Below, one piece after another: positions 1-12,413 of a stretch of DNA of 64,000 nucleotides; position 1 is the stretch's first letter; the number at the start of each line of letters is the position of its first letter. Origin of the DNA: Cryptomeria japonica (Eukaryota; Streptophyta; Pinopsida; Cupressales; Cupressaceae); assembly GCF_030272615.1 (NCBI RefSeq), contig NC_081413.1, forward strand, positions 557,591,136-557,655,135. Direction: 5' to 3'. The notes beneath the pieces are model-generated. The model saw only the letters and a list, made by a program, of their open reading frames with translations, did no database searches and was not told the DNA's origin. The translations under genes and the position numbers were made by a program.

Positions 1-1811
1 TATTATACGTTTCAAATTTTCGTTCACCATTTTTTTCATCTTAAATTACTATAGTAGCCCCCCCTCCTGATAAACCGCAATGCATAAGGAAAAATCTTTT
101 TTAAGATGACCAGTGATGCTAACATGACACACTCTTCGGTATCAGATGGGTTGGGAGAGACTGGACCTTGCAACTTGATACCTACCACAAGAAGCTCTTG
201 CTAATCAAACCGGATTTCCAACCTCTTCTCATCTTAAATATTTCTATCTCTTACTTTCTTTCAAATATTGTTGATATCAAATTGACAACCTATAAACATA
301 GATGAACAATTGCATTTGATATTTTGATTATATTAATAGTCTATAAACTTACAATCATGAACAATGCATCTAATCTATATGATTATGACTGAAGCTAAAT
401 ATAAAAAGAATGAAATTATATGTATAGATGGAATCTGAGCTTCCCCTACATGAGTGGAAGTCTAGTTGTCCATGATTCAGTTTCTAGTCTAAGAAGCCAC
501 TTGATGGAGTTGAAAAAATGTCTAAAAACCCTTGACTTTGACTAAAAAGATAATTAAAAGGCGCTTAAAAGTATCCTTTTTCCGAAGGGAAGAAGTCCTT
601 TCCAAGTTGTTATGGGGCATGTTCCACGTGAAACTATTATTACATTTACTTCACCCTTATCGATGCTTTAATCATTTTTCGTTTACATTTTTTGAACAAG
701 AGAAAGTGTAGTGCAATATAAAGTGATAATTTACTTATCAATTTCTCACATAATAACTCATCATGAAAAAATATGTTGTCTCTCTCATTCAAACACTTTA
801 GCATAGTATAGACAAATAGCCCTTACGAAAAGAGTAGTTGTTCCTACTAATGGGTAAAATAGAAGTTTCTAAGATGTTCATGTTGATGTAATTTTTTTTA
901 TAAAGATTGTAGATGATTTAATGGGATTAGCATTTAATGTTATATAGAAGTGTTAATTTCAAATTTGGTAATTTAAAGTTAATATTCAATTTCAAGTTAT
1001 GCTGCAGAGAAATCATACATTTCAACTATCTATTGGTATTCGTCGTAAGTTCCTCTCCTATCTGCTTCTCGTTGACCTTTGCATGCCCCTCTTATGTTAC
1101 ACTTGAGTTTATCTGGCATGCTTGGCTTCGAACCATGTAAGCAAGTGGTGGTTATCTATTTTTTCCCTTACTTTTTGTTCTCTTCACGTAGGCTTGGTCA
1201 TGAAAATTTGTCTTGTTTAGTGTTTTTTCCTCCCATGATATGGTCACCTACACTATTAGCTCCATCTAATTATCAAGTTCATATGAAAATTTAATTGCTT
1301 TGTTGTTTTCTCCAATATGGTCTGTCCTCTTCGAATTGAAACTATGTGTCAATTTGCATGTTTAGATTGTTGATATGTCCATTGTGTTTTAAGAAAAACT
1401 AAAAATGAAAATTGATTTCAAAAGTCGCATGCATAGTTTATAATCCTAGTTCCAAATATTTGAAGGGAAACATGTTTTTGGAAGCTAATTGTTGATAGTT
1501 TTGAAACATATTATTCTCATGGTTCCTCTCCAACGTTACTTTAACACTATCATGGTTGTCCTTTGATGTTCCCAATATAATACATTTTTTTAGTAGCTCT
1601 ATGTATTATGTTTTTGGAAGATGGTGGGTTCAACTTTCAATAGAAGATTGTTCTTCCTACAATTATTTTGGCACCAACATTATTGTCCTCCTCTATTTCT
1701 AGACCATTATTTCTATATAAATATATCTAGTAATTCTGAGCCTTCTACTTATGATGGGAGATGATTACAACTTTTAAGTTTATGGTTGTTCTTCCTACAA
1801 TTGTTTCATGT
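1..1811. other. A+T-rich DNA without a recognisable gene
   Basis: This stretch is A+T-rich with scattered stops in all frames. The two short open frames near 937-1294 have no recognisable motif and look like chance. I see no clear repeat boundary, RNA gene or promoter. Confidence 0.6.
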
Positions 1812-1826
1812 TTAATACCCCTTGTT
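1812..1826. repeat. Left 15-bp target-site duplication of LINE-1
   Basis: TTAATACCCCTTGTT occurs here and again, without mismatch, at 6014-6028. The length and perfect identity are typical of target duplications made by L1-type LINEs. The pair fixes both ends of the insertion. Confidence 0.88.
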
Positions 1827-2027
1827 TTTTATTGAAAAAGCAGCAGAAACCAAGGCGTTGACCCTTTACATAGTAAGAACTATCAACAACACCATAACAA
1901 CACTAAAAATAGCACTTAAACAACACTAAAAGCAGTCTTTTAAAAATTAAAAAAACCATCTAAGAGTTTAACAACAAAATACAAGAAACGACCTCATCTA
2001 GCAAAAGACCAGAAAAAAGACTTATGG

Positions 2028-3760
2028 GGTCGTTTTGCAGACCCCAATCATATCAATGACTTTGTTCTAGTCATCATGTAGGAATTTGTAAAGATCTCTA
2101 GCCACTTCCTTATCAGCTTCATCCATCGCACTTCGCTCACGCGGGAGGGATAGAGTCAATGTTGAGTTGTGCAGAATCTACAAGTAGAACTTGTTTATGC
2201 TAACCATCTGCTTGTCACAAACATCCAACCCACACTTGATCTCCATGATCTCCCCTTGAAGAGCCTTGGCCTCTAGGATTGGGCCCGGGTTATCAATACA
2301 GTTCAGAAGCTCTTGGACTTCATTGCTCACGTACTGTATATGTTCCATGGTAGGGTTCCTACCTCATCCCTATGAACATCCTTCTGCTCCACCTGATTGT
2401 GCAAACTCACATCCCCACTTTTCTCTTCAGCACCCCTATTAGTCATTGTGTCCTTAGCCACATCATCCCCAACAACATCCATAGTCTGAACTCTAGAAGT
2501 GTCAGAGTCCACCATCTACATTATTTCATCAGGGTCCACCGGGTTTATTTGGCCAATAGGTTCCTCATCATACTTCAAGTTCTCGTCATCATTAAGGGGC
2601 CTGGAAATACCCTCATCCACCCCATGCATGGGGGCCTTAAAAGCCTCTTCACCAACCCTATAATACAAAATACCACCTTCCCTACCCTCAGCGCGATCAT
2701 CCTTAGAGTTAGAGACACTATGGGATTTATCCTTATTGGCAAAGGAGCCTTTGGAAGCCAACCTTGGGACCTCATTCTGCCCTTAGCTTTAGGGGTAGGG
2801 TTCTCATCATCCAGGTTGTCCAAGGAAGAATCGTCAATGACAATTCTCTTGCGTTTAGCAAGGGGTTTTCCTTTACCCTTAAAAGGAGTAGGTTTTTTAA
2901 TCTTTCCCAACCGAAGATGAGGGCACATAGTGAGGATTTATCTCAGTTATCGAAACAGAGGAGGGGAACTGAGGATAAGCAAAGGCTTCATTTGAAAGAT
3001 GTAGCAATCTAGGGAGGGCAAGGCCACTAGAAAAGGTCACAAAAGTATGTGAGGTAGCTAACAGGGGTTGGAAGAACGCGAGGTTCCTCCAAGGGTAGAG
3101 GGACAAGTGGTAGTTATATAGCTTGTAAATGAGACCCTGATGCAGAGGGATGAGTGACTTACCCCCATTCTTAGGGTCGAGGGCTTTCTTGATAGAGAAC
3201 TCCAAATAATGCAGAAGGCCAAAAGGTAGACAAAGGAGATCATTGTTATGAAAATGATTAAGCAGTGACATATGGTAATAGTAAAATACCTTGTAGCGGC
3301 CTTCAAGGGTGAAGTATTTCATGATCATAAGATAAATTTGGTTCCAAAGATGCTTGAGCTCTTCTCTGGCAAACCCTCCTTGTAGCTTCACTGATTCTTC
3401 CCTTCCCTTAAAAAATCTATTCAGCCCATCACTATTAGTGACATGACCGGTCCTCTTCTATCTTCTACCATCTAGGGATAGGCCATTCGCCTAAGCAATA
3501 GTCTCTTCCGAGACTTCAAAAGAAACCCCACCAACATTAACCCTTCTGCCAGACCAAGAAGCTGTAAACTGGGCAGAGAGTTGTCTGCCATCTCCGCGAA
3601 GGATTTCCATAAATTTCACCACCCCACCTTTGACACAATAGTTCTAGACCACTGCATCCTGTTTGAAATCATCCAATTTGTCGAGTTCATAATGAACTCT
3701 ATCACCCCCCATGGCCAAGTCAAGAATTTTAGCATTAAGAATTTTTTCACTACAAGACAT
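2028..3760 (-). pseudogene. Broken ORF of unknown function inside the LINE insertion
   Basis: A minus-strand reading starts at an ATG (first residues MSCSEKILN) at 3760. With a few stops and at least one frameshift near 2740-2930 it runs to about 2028. Recognisable stretches are KGGVVKFMEILRGDG, SGRRVNVGGVSFEVSEE, a tryptophan/tyrosine-rich middle (WNQIYLMIMKYFTLEGR), a basic block KRKRIVIDDSS followed by acidic residues, and a C-terminal MDEADKEVARDLYKFLHDD. The composition change (folded N-terminal half, low-complexity charged C-terminal half) is that of a real protein, not of a chance frame. I do not recognise the family. It may be a third LINE ORF, a 3'-transduced host sequence, or part of another retroelement. 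Function is not assigned. Confidence 0.5.
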
Positions 3761-4458
3761 AAATAGAAACACAGAGGAAGTATCCAAAATATAACACTTA
3801 ATGAAAATAGAAACTATTTCATCATAAAACCTGTTGTGTATAGGGTTGCGGGTCCCTTCAAAACCTATTTTTAACTTAATCAAAAACTATTTCATCATAA
3901 AAGTCGAAGCTTTTGATATGGATTTGGCGATCAAGAAGCCATGCTACGAAATAATTGTCATAATTGTCCTTTGGGCTAGAAAAAACGTGTGAAATATTAA
4001 TCACACCTTGAGACATGACTTTGAGCATACAAAAGGCCATCTCGAACTCAGAGCAAGAACGATGATCATAAATGCAAGGACCACGTGTAGCAATTTGCAT
4101 GAAACAACCAATAATCTTCGTCCATCTAGGGTGGTTGATATGCCTGTTAGCACATGCCAACATCATGATGAGAAGATAACAAAGGAAGGTATACCAAAAA
4201 ATGATTAAGGCACACACATCATACTTACAAGTCGTGTTGGCAATCCACCTCACATGACTGTTGAAGCCAGTCATCAAAGGGTTAGACTTTTTCAAATTTG
4301 AAAATTCTTTCCTCCTACAACTCTTGCGAGCCAAGAGGAATGGGCAGGAAGAACTAGCAAAGAGTTTATTCATGAGGAATAAGCTTAGTACACTCTTCCT
4401 GCAAGAGGGAGGTAACACTATGAGGCAAGGAGTTGAGATTCCTCCAACACCTCAGGCC
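3761..4458 (-). other. Spacer between ORF2 end and unknown ORF in LINE-1
   Basis: A minus-strand frame is open for about 180 codons (3876-4418) just downstream of the RNase H stop. It contains no motif I recognise, although it has a few cysteine- and tryptophan-containing stretches. It could be the N-terminal part of the unknown ORF or simply untranslated LINE sequence. Confidence 0.3.
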
Positions 4459-6000
4459 TTAGACCGTTAACCCAATGGTTACAAGAGCATCAACCACCCC
4501 ATTCCCTTCTTTATAGACATGCATGATGCGGAAGGAGTCAAGCCCAAAAATAAACCCGACAATATCTCTGTTGATACCATCAATCGACCAGTTGAGTCTG
4601 TTCTGCCCTTTGACAACATCAATTATAAGTTTAGAGTCTCCCTCAATGTTAATAGCCTTGATGCCCATGGAGAGGGAAAAACAGATCCCCTGAGCCAAGG
4701 CCATAGCTTCAACTTGATTGCTGGAATGACTACTCAGATTCCCCGTATAGGCAACAATAAGAGCCCTTTTGTGAGTTCTAATAACCCTACCCCCTGCAGC
4801 CTGACCATGTCTAGCAACACTATCAAAATTGAGTTTCAAGCAACAAGGCATCGAGGGGGACCACTTAGTATTTTGTTTGAGGAGACGCTTGGAGTTATTA
4901 GTGAGAGCAAATGAGCAAGGGAGATTCTAGCAAAGAGCAATCTCCCAACCCCTGTTGGAGGGAGGATTAGGAGGCTTCCTAACCTTGGTGAAAGAGATGT
5001 TTTCCAGGATTAGTTTGAGGAAACTGGCGAAGACAGTTTCCAAAGGGGCTTCCTTATCCCTAAAGATCCTATTATTTCTCTCCTTCCAAATGCTCTAGCA
5101 GAGGTGCGGGGGGATCTACCTCCAGAGTTGGTGGACCAAGGGGTTAGTGGTGCCCGCCCCCTCGCCGCCCCCCACTCTTATAGTAGCTATAAAAAAATTT
5201 CATTCATGGTCCAACAAAGATTAATCTTATGGAAAATCATACCCCAAAGGGCTTTAGCGAAGGCACAATAGAGGAAGAGATGGGGGGCAATTTCCTCATC
5301 CATTTTGCAAAGAACACATTATTAGGGAAATGAAATCCACACTTAGCCAAGTTGTCCCTGGTGATAATTTTGTTGTGAAGAGTGGTCCACTAGAAAAAAT
5401 GAATCTTAGGAATAAGATGAGGATTCCAAACTTTATTCCACCTAACCAAAGAATTGGGGTCCCGAAGCAGGTTGTGGTAAGCAGTTTTAACAAAGAACTC
5501 CCCGGTGGGTGGGGTTCCATTTCCAAATAAATTTGTCCTCCCTAAGAAAGAGTGGGAGTCTTATCATACCAAGCAAATTCTGAAGTTCCATGGCAATGGG
5601 TAGCAGGAGTGGTTGATTGAAACAATAATAAAAAATAACCTTCCATGTGTTGTTGGAGAAGTAATTGCAGACCCTATCCCCAAAGAATTCTGTAGTTAAG
5701 TCCTTAATCCTTCTGAGGGACGGGGAGGAAATCAGAGGCTTATCCCCAAGTGAACAATCTTCCCAAAAGTTGATGCTACTACCATTACCAATGAGCCACT
5801 TTGTGCCCTGGGAAATAAGATCTCTGCATTTAAGAATATTATTCCATATTTTGGACCCTCTGGGGAGTCCCTCCTCATTCAAAGCTAAGTGAAAGCTGCC
5901 TTGGTCGAGGTATTTAGCACTCATAATATTACCCCAATCTGAATCTTTGTGGATAAGATTCTAGGCCATTTTTGCCATAAGAGCCCTATTGAAATGAGTA
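4459..6000 (-). pseudogene. LINE ORF2 C-terminus: zf-RVT region and RNase H (broken)
   Basis: Reading the minus strand from 6000 down, the first 145 codons after 5924 are the typical post-RT segment of plant L1 ORF2 (GSKIWNNILKCRDL, WLIGNGSSINFWED), ending in a tryptophan-rich FIWKWNPTHRG stretch. Between 5526 and 5200 is a degenerate zf-RVT region (CVLCKMDEEIAPHLFLYC). The RNase H domain lies at 4851-4459 and keeps LNFDSVA (first catalytic Asp), QVEAMAL (Glu), IEGDSKLII (second Asp) and EGNGVVDAL (last Asp). This is the RVT_3-type RNase H that digests RNA in the LINE hybrid. Several in-frame stops and a frameshift between zf-RVT and RNase H make it inactive. Confidence 0.8.
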
Positions 6001-6013
6001 ATTTTGCAGATTA

Positions 6014-6028
6014 TTAATACCCCTTGTT
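6014..6028. repeat. Right 15-bp target-site duplication of LINE-1
   Basis: Perfect copy of the 15-mer at 1812-1826. It marks the 5' boundary of the truncated LINE. Confidence 0.88.
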
Positions 6029-8880
6029 AACTACTTATTACTAGTTTATTTATTTGTGCATGCATGTCTATGACTATGCATCTATGATCTAATTTTTATA
6101 ATTGCAATAGCTTTAATTTAATAAAGAAATATGCTTACTTTATCCTTGTTTTATTATTTTTGAAATTCACTATATAACTCTAATTGACATAACTAGCTAA
6201 GTATGCACATTGTGAAGCTTCAAACCATTGAAATACACGAAGTCATCAACTTTGGTTTTTTTTGGTACTTCATTTTTGAATAATTTGCCTAGAAATTGTT
6301 TAAGGGAAAATTAATCTTTTCCTAATATTGTTGCTTTTTCCTATTTTTTTCATAGGCCTATTTTGATTTTTTTTTGGTTATAAATATAATTTTTCATTAA
6401 TCAAAATAGAAGTAAAAAACACTTCCAATTCAATCACATTCAACAATTTTTTTATATAATGTTTATATCTATACATATTAAAAAATGTGAATACATTGAA
6501 GTGCACATCCAACATGTTTGTGACCCAAGCGATTCACATTTGACGACATGCTCCTATGTTTTGTTAGAATGAGAACTTTGGAATAAGGCATAGAAATCCA
6601 TCAAAGCATTAATGATAGAGAAATTTTGTCATATGTTGTAATTAGCACTATAAATATGTAATTTTATCTTAAAGACCTATGTTTTTGTCTATTTACAAGG
6701 GTTTCTTGGTATTTTAATGCTCTTTTTTGGGGGCTTCCCATTATATGATTTTGATGAAACTATTAGATATTCGCATTGAGTGAAACAATGCTACACATTT
6801 TCTCAAACATAGTGAAAGAGAATACTGCACATTTTATTGTTGATGGTCTTGTCTTCCTACCAACCATACATTTTATTATGGTTATAATGATAGCATTGAC
6901 TTGAAATAATAGATGGACTCAAGAAACAATTGTGACTTATAATACTTTCAATTAAATGATATAAATTATTTAGAATAATTTCTTATATTTAAGATAGCTT
7001 AAAAGTATCGCCTCATTTAAGAACATCATTGTGATCAATCTAAACTCTATGGAATCTCTAATATAAGATGAGAAGAATTACTAAATAAAATGATAGCAAA
7101 ACTTCAAAGTATCAAAATTCTACTAATAAATGTAAATATTGAACAATTTCATCAAATTCATAGCATAGAAAGTCTTGAGCTTACATTTTAAACCAAATGT
7201 ACATCAAAATGAACTTTGGAACGCTAGAAAACCATCAATAGTTAGAAACACAAGACTCAAGTCTCACATAATACTGCATAACATAGATTAATAAGAAAAT
7301 CAAACACTTTTTAATAAAATAATAAATGAAAACAATAATTTTTCAAAATTTAATAATATATTCATTACAAATAAATTAAAAAATAAATTTAAATTAATTT
7401 TGCAATGAATTTTTTTTATTAATTAGTAAAAAAAAATAAAAATGGATAGAAAACAATTCGAAATTCATCTCATCATAGTTGAGCCCACAAAAAGTGAGAA
7501 CAGGTTGAATCTAAAGAAAAATTAAGGCAATGATAAAGAAAAAAAATGAGTATTGGTAGTTATCACCATTAGACTTTTAAGTAAAGCATAATCTAGAAAG
7601 TATAATGCCATACAAAATGTAAAATTTAAAATGGTTCAAGTCAATTGCAACCAAAAAAATAAAAATTCAAATCTAAACCTTCTAATCATCAATAGTTTGC
7701 CCATTTTCGCCTCCCAAGGAGTTAAGTGACATTATATAATTAAATCGAAAATAAATTTTGAATTAAAAAGTAATACAACTCATCATTTCAAGCATTTAGC
7801 ATTTGTTCACACACAACAAAATAAAGTGACATTATATAATTAAATCGAAAATAAATTTTGAATTAAAAAGTAATACAACTCATCATTTCAAGCATTTAGC
7901 ATTTGTTCACACACAACAAAATATTTCTTGGAAAAAGAGAAAATGCTTCATTAAATCTACATTATGGATTATTTTTTTCTTAGAAATTTTTAAGGCATAA
8001 TTTTACAATTGTAGAAGAAATTTCTTTCAAAGACATTTATTCAAGGTATAGTTTTATAATTGTAAGAAAAACATAATTTGAAATTAATTAGATTTTTTTT
8101 TTTTTGAATCGTTATGGAAGCATGAATATTAGGTTAAAACATCTTTTTGAGAGTCAATGATTAAGGAGTATTTATTTTATCAAAACTCTTTGGGACATAA
8201 TCTTGGCTTCATCTCTTATGGTGTTGAGGCATTGACTCATTCAAAACCATTCAACTTCACTCATAGACCGAAAGACCATTAATAAACAATTAAATTTTTT
8301 AAGTGCATATTCATATATTTTGCAAGAAACCCCTTTAATGATTCTTCACTATTGTATAATTGCTTTTTTTCAAAAACTCTATCCCTAACCTTTTTTTTTT
8401 ATTAAATCATTATTTCAAATAGTTTTTATCTTTTGGTTCACCAATTTATTCCCAAGGACGAGTTTTCTATTACATGTTAAGCCACCAAATACACCTTGCA
8501 TCATGTAGAAGCATCACTGGACAAGCATACTACACTATATTATTGATGTCACAACTCTCCTTTATCACTTTTGATTTGATACAATTTCTATTATATCTTT
8601 TTTGGTTGAGCTATTGAAAATGGTTGAATAAATATTATAAAAGGATAGATGACGGACCCACATACACACCTGGAGAATATAATTCAAAAGGCATTATTTA
8701 TTTTTATTTTTATTTTTCCCATTCCCAATTATGGCACATGTTGTAGGAAAAATTAGAAGCTTCTAGAGGAATTTTCATTCTTTAATTCCCTTGCATGTAA
8801 CTCCCCCACTAGGATATTAATCAATTTTGCATGGGTCCAATATTGGAAAAAGAATCTCATTCTCAATTAATTTCTAGTTG
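6029..8880. other. A+T-rich intergenic DNA, no gene seen
   Basis: Very A+T-rich with frequent homopolymer runs and stops in all frames. Apart from the 100-bp tandem duplication at 7724-7922 I find no feature that I can support. Confidence 0.6.
7724..7922. repeat. Perfect 100-bp tandem duplication
   Basis: The unit starting AAGTGACATTATATAATTAA at 7724 begins again at 7824. Each unit ends in CACACACAACAAAAT. I see no mismatch between the two units, which implies a very recent duplication or gene conversion. No coding content. Confidence 0.9.
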
Positions 8881-9769
8881 AGTTTGTTTTGAAGAAATTT
8901 TTCCAAGCTTGCAAAGAAGGATCAAGGAAGGATCAAGGAAGGCTACGCTTGAAGATTTGGAGAGAATTCAACATCAAAGGCTTCTTCAGGTTCCCTCCCT
9001 TTTTGCATTTTAGTTTATGTAAATTCTTATATTTTCAAAAAGAAATATCTCCTCTTAGACTCTTCTATTTGAATATAATTTCCTGAAAGAATTTTATTTT
9101 ATTTTTATTGTTAGATAGATTAATTAGAAAGGAAAGATCTATTTTTTATTAAAGAAATGCATTGACAAAAGTTTTCTTTTAAAAAAAAAAAAAGGAAAAA
9201 ACAAAATGCAAATTTCTCTTTTATTTGTTAATCTATTTTAAAGAAAAAAATCAGATTCTGCTTTTTCTGTTTTTTTTTTAATCTAGAGAAAATCTTAATT
9301 CTGGAAAAAAAATCAAAAAAATCATGCTTTTCAACAATTCTTCTGAAATTTGTTGTATAAAATCCCTCTAGAAAATATTATCTTGTTATCTATTTCTTTT
9401 CAGAAAACCCTCTCTCTGTGAATATTAATTTCTTGAGAATCTCCCAAAGAAAGTTTTGTTTATCCCAACATAAGGCAAGATTGTTGGATATGACCACTGT
9501 GAAATCAAAATTCAAACAATTTAGCTCTCTTTTGTATTGCTGAAACAAATTTCTCTATTACCTTTCACTCCTGTGATTAAATTCTTATTCCTATTTTTAT
9601 AATAATATTTTTATATAAATATATATCCCTCTTAACTTATTAAATAAACTGTGACAAAACCATATATATATATATATATATATTGCAATGTTAAAACTCA
9701 TACAAAAAATATATATATATATAAAATATTACGAAGTAGTTCGAAGAATAATTTTCATTTTTGTTGCAT

Positions 9770-9975
9770 AGAATAATGGGTCAACTCAGGGGGCGAAGTT
9801 ATTACAACCGCCGGGGAGTGGTACCCTCCACTACCCCTGCGATCACTATTACGACAGTGGCCGCAGAGGAGTGGAGGGGACCACGGCTGTCCCTTCATCA
9901 CTACGAGCTTACACCCGCAAGTCCACAATGGTGATGGGACCCGTGGCCCCCACTCCCACTTGGCTATAAAAGCCA
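9770..9975 (+). promoter_or_regulatory. G+C-rich patch ending in TATA-like box
   Basis: About 200 bp are distinctly richer in G+C than the surrounding DNA and end in GGCTATAAAAGCC at about 9961-9973. An upstream G+C block followed by CTATAAAAG is the layout of LTR promoters of plant retrotransposons. No downstream gene or paired LTR was found, so the promoter call is tentative. The minus-strand open frame here is a by-product of the base composition. Confidence 0.3.
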
Positions 9976-11561
9976 CCACATAAATTTAATTCTTGGCAAT
10001 TGGATTTTGTTAAATTCTTTTTAATTTAAATCTTAGTTTAATAAAATTGAACTTAGGTAAATTTATAATTAATTTAACTTTGGTAAATTTATAATTGTAA
10101 ATTAAATTATGTTCAATTTTATAGTTATAATCTTTCAATCTATTTAAGATTTATTGGGTCACTTAGTTGGCATTTTAGATTAAAAAAAAAACAATTAAAT
10201 TCATATCATTATGATTGATCCAAAATTTGTCTAACGTTTAAACTGATTGCTATTGACTCTATAATTGATTATTTTCGTGATAGAAATAAAACATTGCTTA
10301 ACCTTGCATGTAAATTACACTATCCTTGCATCATGCGAATTACTTATACATTATTTGCATTTATTGATGAGTGAGTTACATTTTCATCATCTTCATGCAA
10401 GTTACACGTTTAATTATCAATATGCGAGTTTCATAATTGTCATTATTGTGCAAGTTATATTTCAAGTTTGAAATATTAAATATTTTAGTTGTAGTGGTAC
10501 ATGAATCTCATAGAAGTAGTTATTTCAATTAATTAAACTTTGCAATGTCTAATTATGCACATTCATTTCATAATTGTTTCAAGCATGATGTTTTTTATAG
10601 CTTCTTAGGTAGAAAACTAAACAAAGGAAGTCGGAAAACCAAAACCTAGCAGCGTTTGGTATTTATGGTGCCTCTGGGTCACGCTTACGGGTAATGCCGT
10701 CGTGTTGAACTACTGCACTTAACGCCTAATAAAGTTGCGTCAACGACGTTTGTGGCATCGTCCCTATAAATCGTCGGGGAGTAATAAGGGACACATGGAA
10801 GTTAAAATCCAAGGGGCAAGTAATCCCCCTTGGATTGATAATCTAATAAGATAATCCTAAAATGATTTTTCATCCACTGAGTTAAACCATAGTAAATCTC
10901 TTTAAGGTTGATTGAGTGATATGTTTTATGGAATTGATTTAATCTCGAAGAGTTGTTGACGATTGACAATTGGGTCAAGGGTGACACTTATGATAGGTAT
11001 TAGGATCTAGTTGTTTTAGGCCACAAGCAAAAGGCCAACTTGAGCCTTTGCTTAAGTGCTACCACCGTTGGTAGCAACCGTAGAGAAACTATCTGGGACA
11101 TTGACCCTAGAAAGGGTTGCGTACCCACCAAACTATTTACATCAAACCATAGATTAGAAAATAGAACTACATACTTTACACCTTGATCCCATGCCGAAAC
11201 GGGTATGTAGGCAGTCTAGGGACAGAGTTGTCCCTAATACTCAGGCGTTCGTGGATGCGGTCTAGGTTTTGGTAAGAAGATGGATTGCGAAGAATCCTAA
11301 TTTGAAAGATAAGTATAATAAAAGGAAAAAGTAATTCAATGCATACTCGAAAGGAGTTTCGTATGAATTCGCTTGACTTCCTGAGGCTTTAAGCCAAATT
11401 CTGAGGCGGAATTCAAACTTGTATTATGTTATTTTGATTTCTCCTAAGGACGGCGACCTCAGTGCACTCCTATTAGAGGAGTGTAGTACTTAGTGAGTGA
11501 CTCAGGACCCAAATGGTCACGATGAGTCTAAGTCTCTAGCCAGAGCACCTCCTATTCCAAT

Positions 11562-11690
11562 TGGATAGATGCCTACCTCGTATGGGTAGATGCCTATCCC
11601 ATATTGGATAGATGAAACCTTATGTTCCGTATGGTTAGATGCTCATCCCGAATGGATGAATGCCTAATCCAAATGGATGGATGCCTAGAG
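11562..11690. repeat. Degenerate 21-22-bp repeats (TGGATAGATGCCTA type)
   Basis: TGG(A/G/T)(T/A)AGATG-like cores recur at 11562, 11583, 11605, 11632, 11653 and 11674, so most steps are 21-22 bp. Inter-unit sequence is variable. It lies in the LTR/UTR-like tract. Confidence 0.6.
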
Positions 11691-12413
11691 TATGCGATTG
11701 AATCAAATACAATGATTAAATTTAAAAAAAAAAAAAAATGTTCAAATTTTGTTGGGTTAAGTAAAGTGGGTTATTACAATTGAAACTAGTAAAGATATCT
11801 AGGTCAGCTACATCTAGATTTAATTTGTTTAGAACCAACCGATTACATAGTTGATACTTTTTCATATAATCAATAAAAATATGGGATTAATGTCCATAGA
11901 TGAATACATAATAGGTAACAACCTCAAAAGAGTTTTAACTTTGGAACAAGAGCTGGGGAGTAATGAGTTTCACACCTTTGACCATATTTTCCATTCTTAT
12001 AAGTTCTTCAACACCTCATAGTAGGCATGAGACCACTTCAAGGTAGGATTGAACTTATCATTCTAAAAAACATAAGGTTGATTAATATAAAAAAAGCCCA
12101 AGCCCACATCACGTATGCTTTTAGCTCTCCCCTAAGATTAATATTGTAAATGTGATGTGATGATTAAAACAAACTACTTTCACAAAAGAAATTCAAAACA
12201 AAAAATCCCAATTTCATGTAATTGCTACAATAACCTAAAGAAGTACATTTACACATATATATTTATATATACACAAATCAATGAACAATAACAATAATAT
12301 ATCATACCATGACCATGAAACAATATCTCTTATCATAAATGATCTTTCCTTGAAATTCATATTCCTTAAGCATCACTATTTTATAACAACTCCCTTAAGA
12401 AAATGTAGTAAAC

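Larger units (their letters stand above)
1827..6013 (-). mobile_element. 5'-truncated L1-type LINE with 15-bp TSDs and an extra 3' ORF
   Basis: A 4.19-kb retroposon on the minus strand. Its 3' end abuts the left duplication and reads AATAAA followed by a few A on the minus strand, so it is a polyadenylated end. Its 5' end lies inside the C-terminal third of ORF2 (minus-strand reading includes FNRALMAKM, typical just after the RT), so it is 5'-truncated. In order on the minus strand it carries the zf-RVT region, the RNase H domain, and then about 2.4 kb with a further long ORF. All reading frames are broken by stops and frameshifts, so it is an old, dead copy. The position of the extra ORF between RNase H and the poly(A) end is not the usual L1 plan; see the findings. 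Confidence 0.85.
8881..12413. other. Non-coding, LTR/UTR-like DNA without a clear gene
   Basis: No protein family is recognisable. The stretch holds A+T microsatellites (about 9660-9683 and 9705-9722), a G+C-rich patch ending in a TATA-like box (9770-9972) and a moderately G+C-rich tract at 10600-11700. That tract contains the phrase GGGTATGTAGGCAG, which resembles untranslated parts of plant LTR elements. I could not find a second copy to define LTR ends. Confidence 0.4.
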
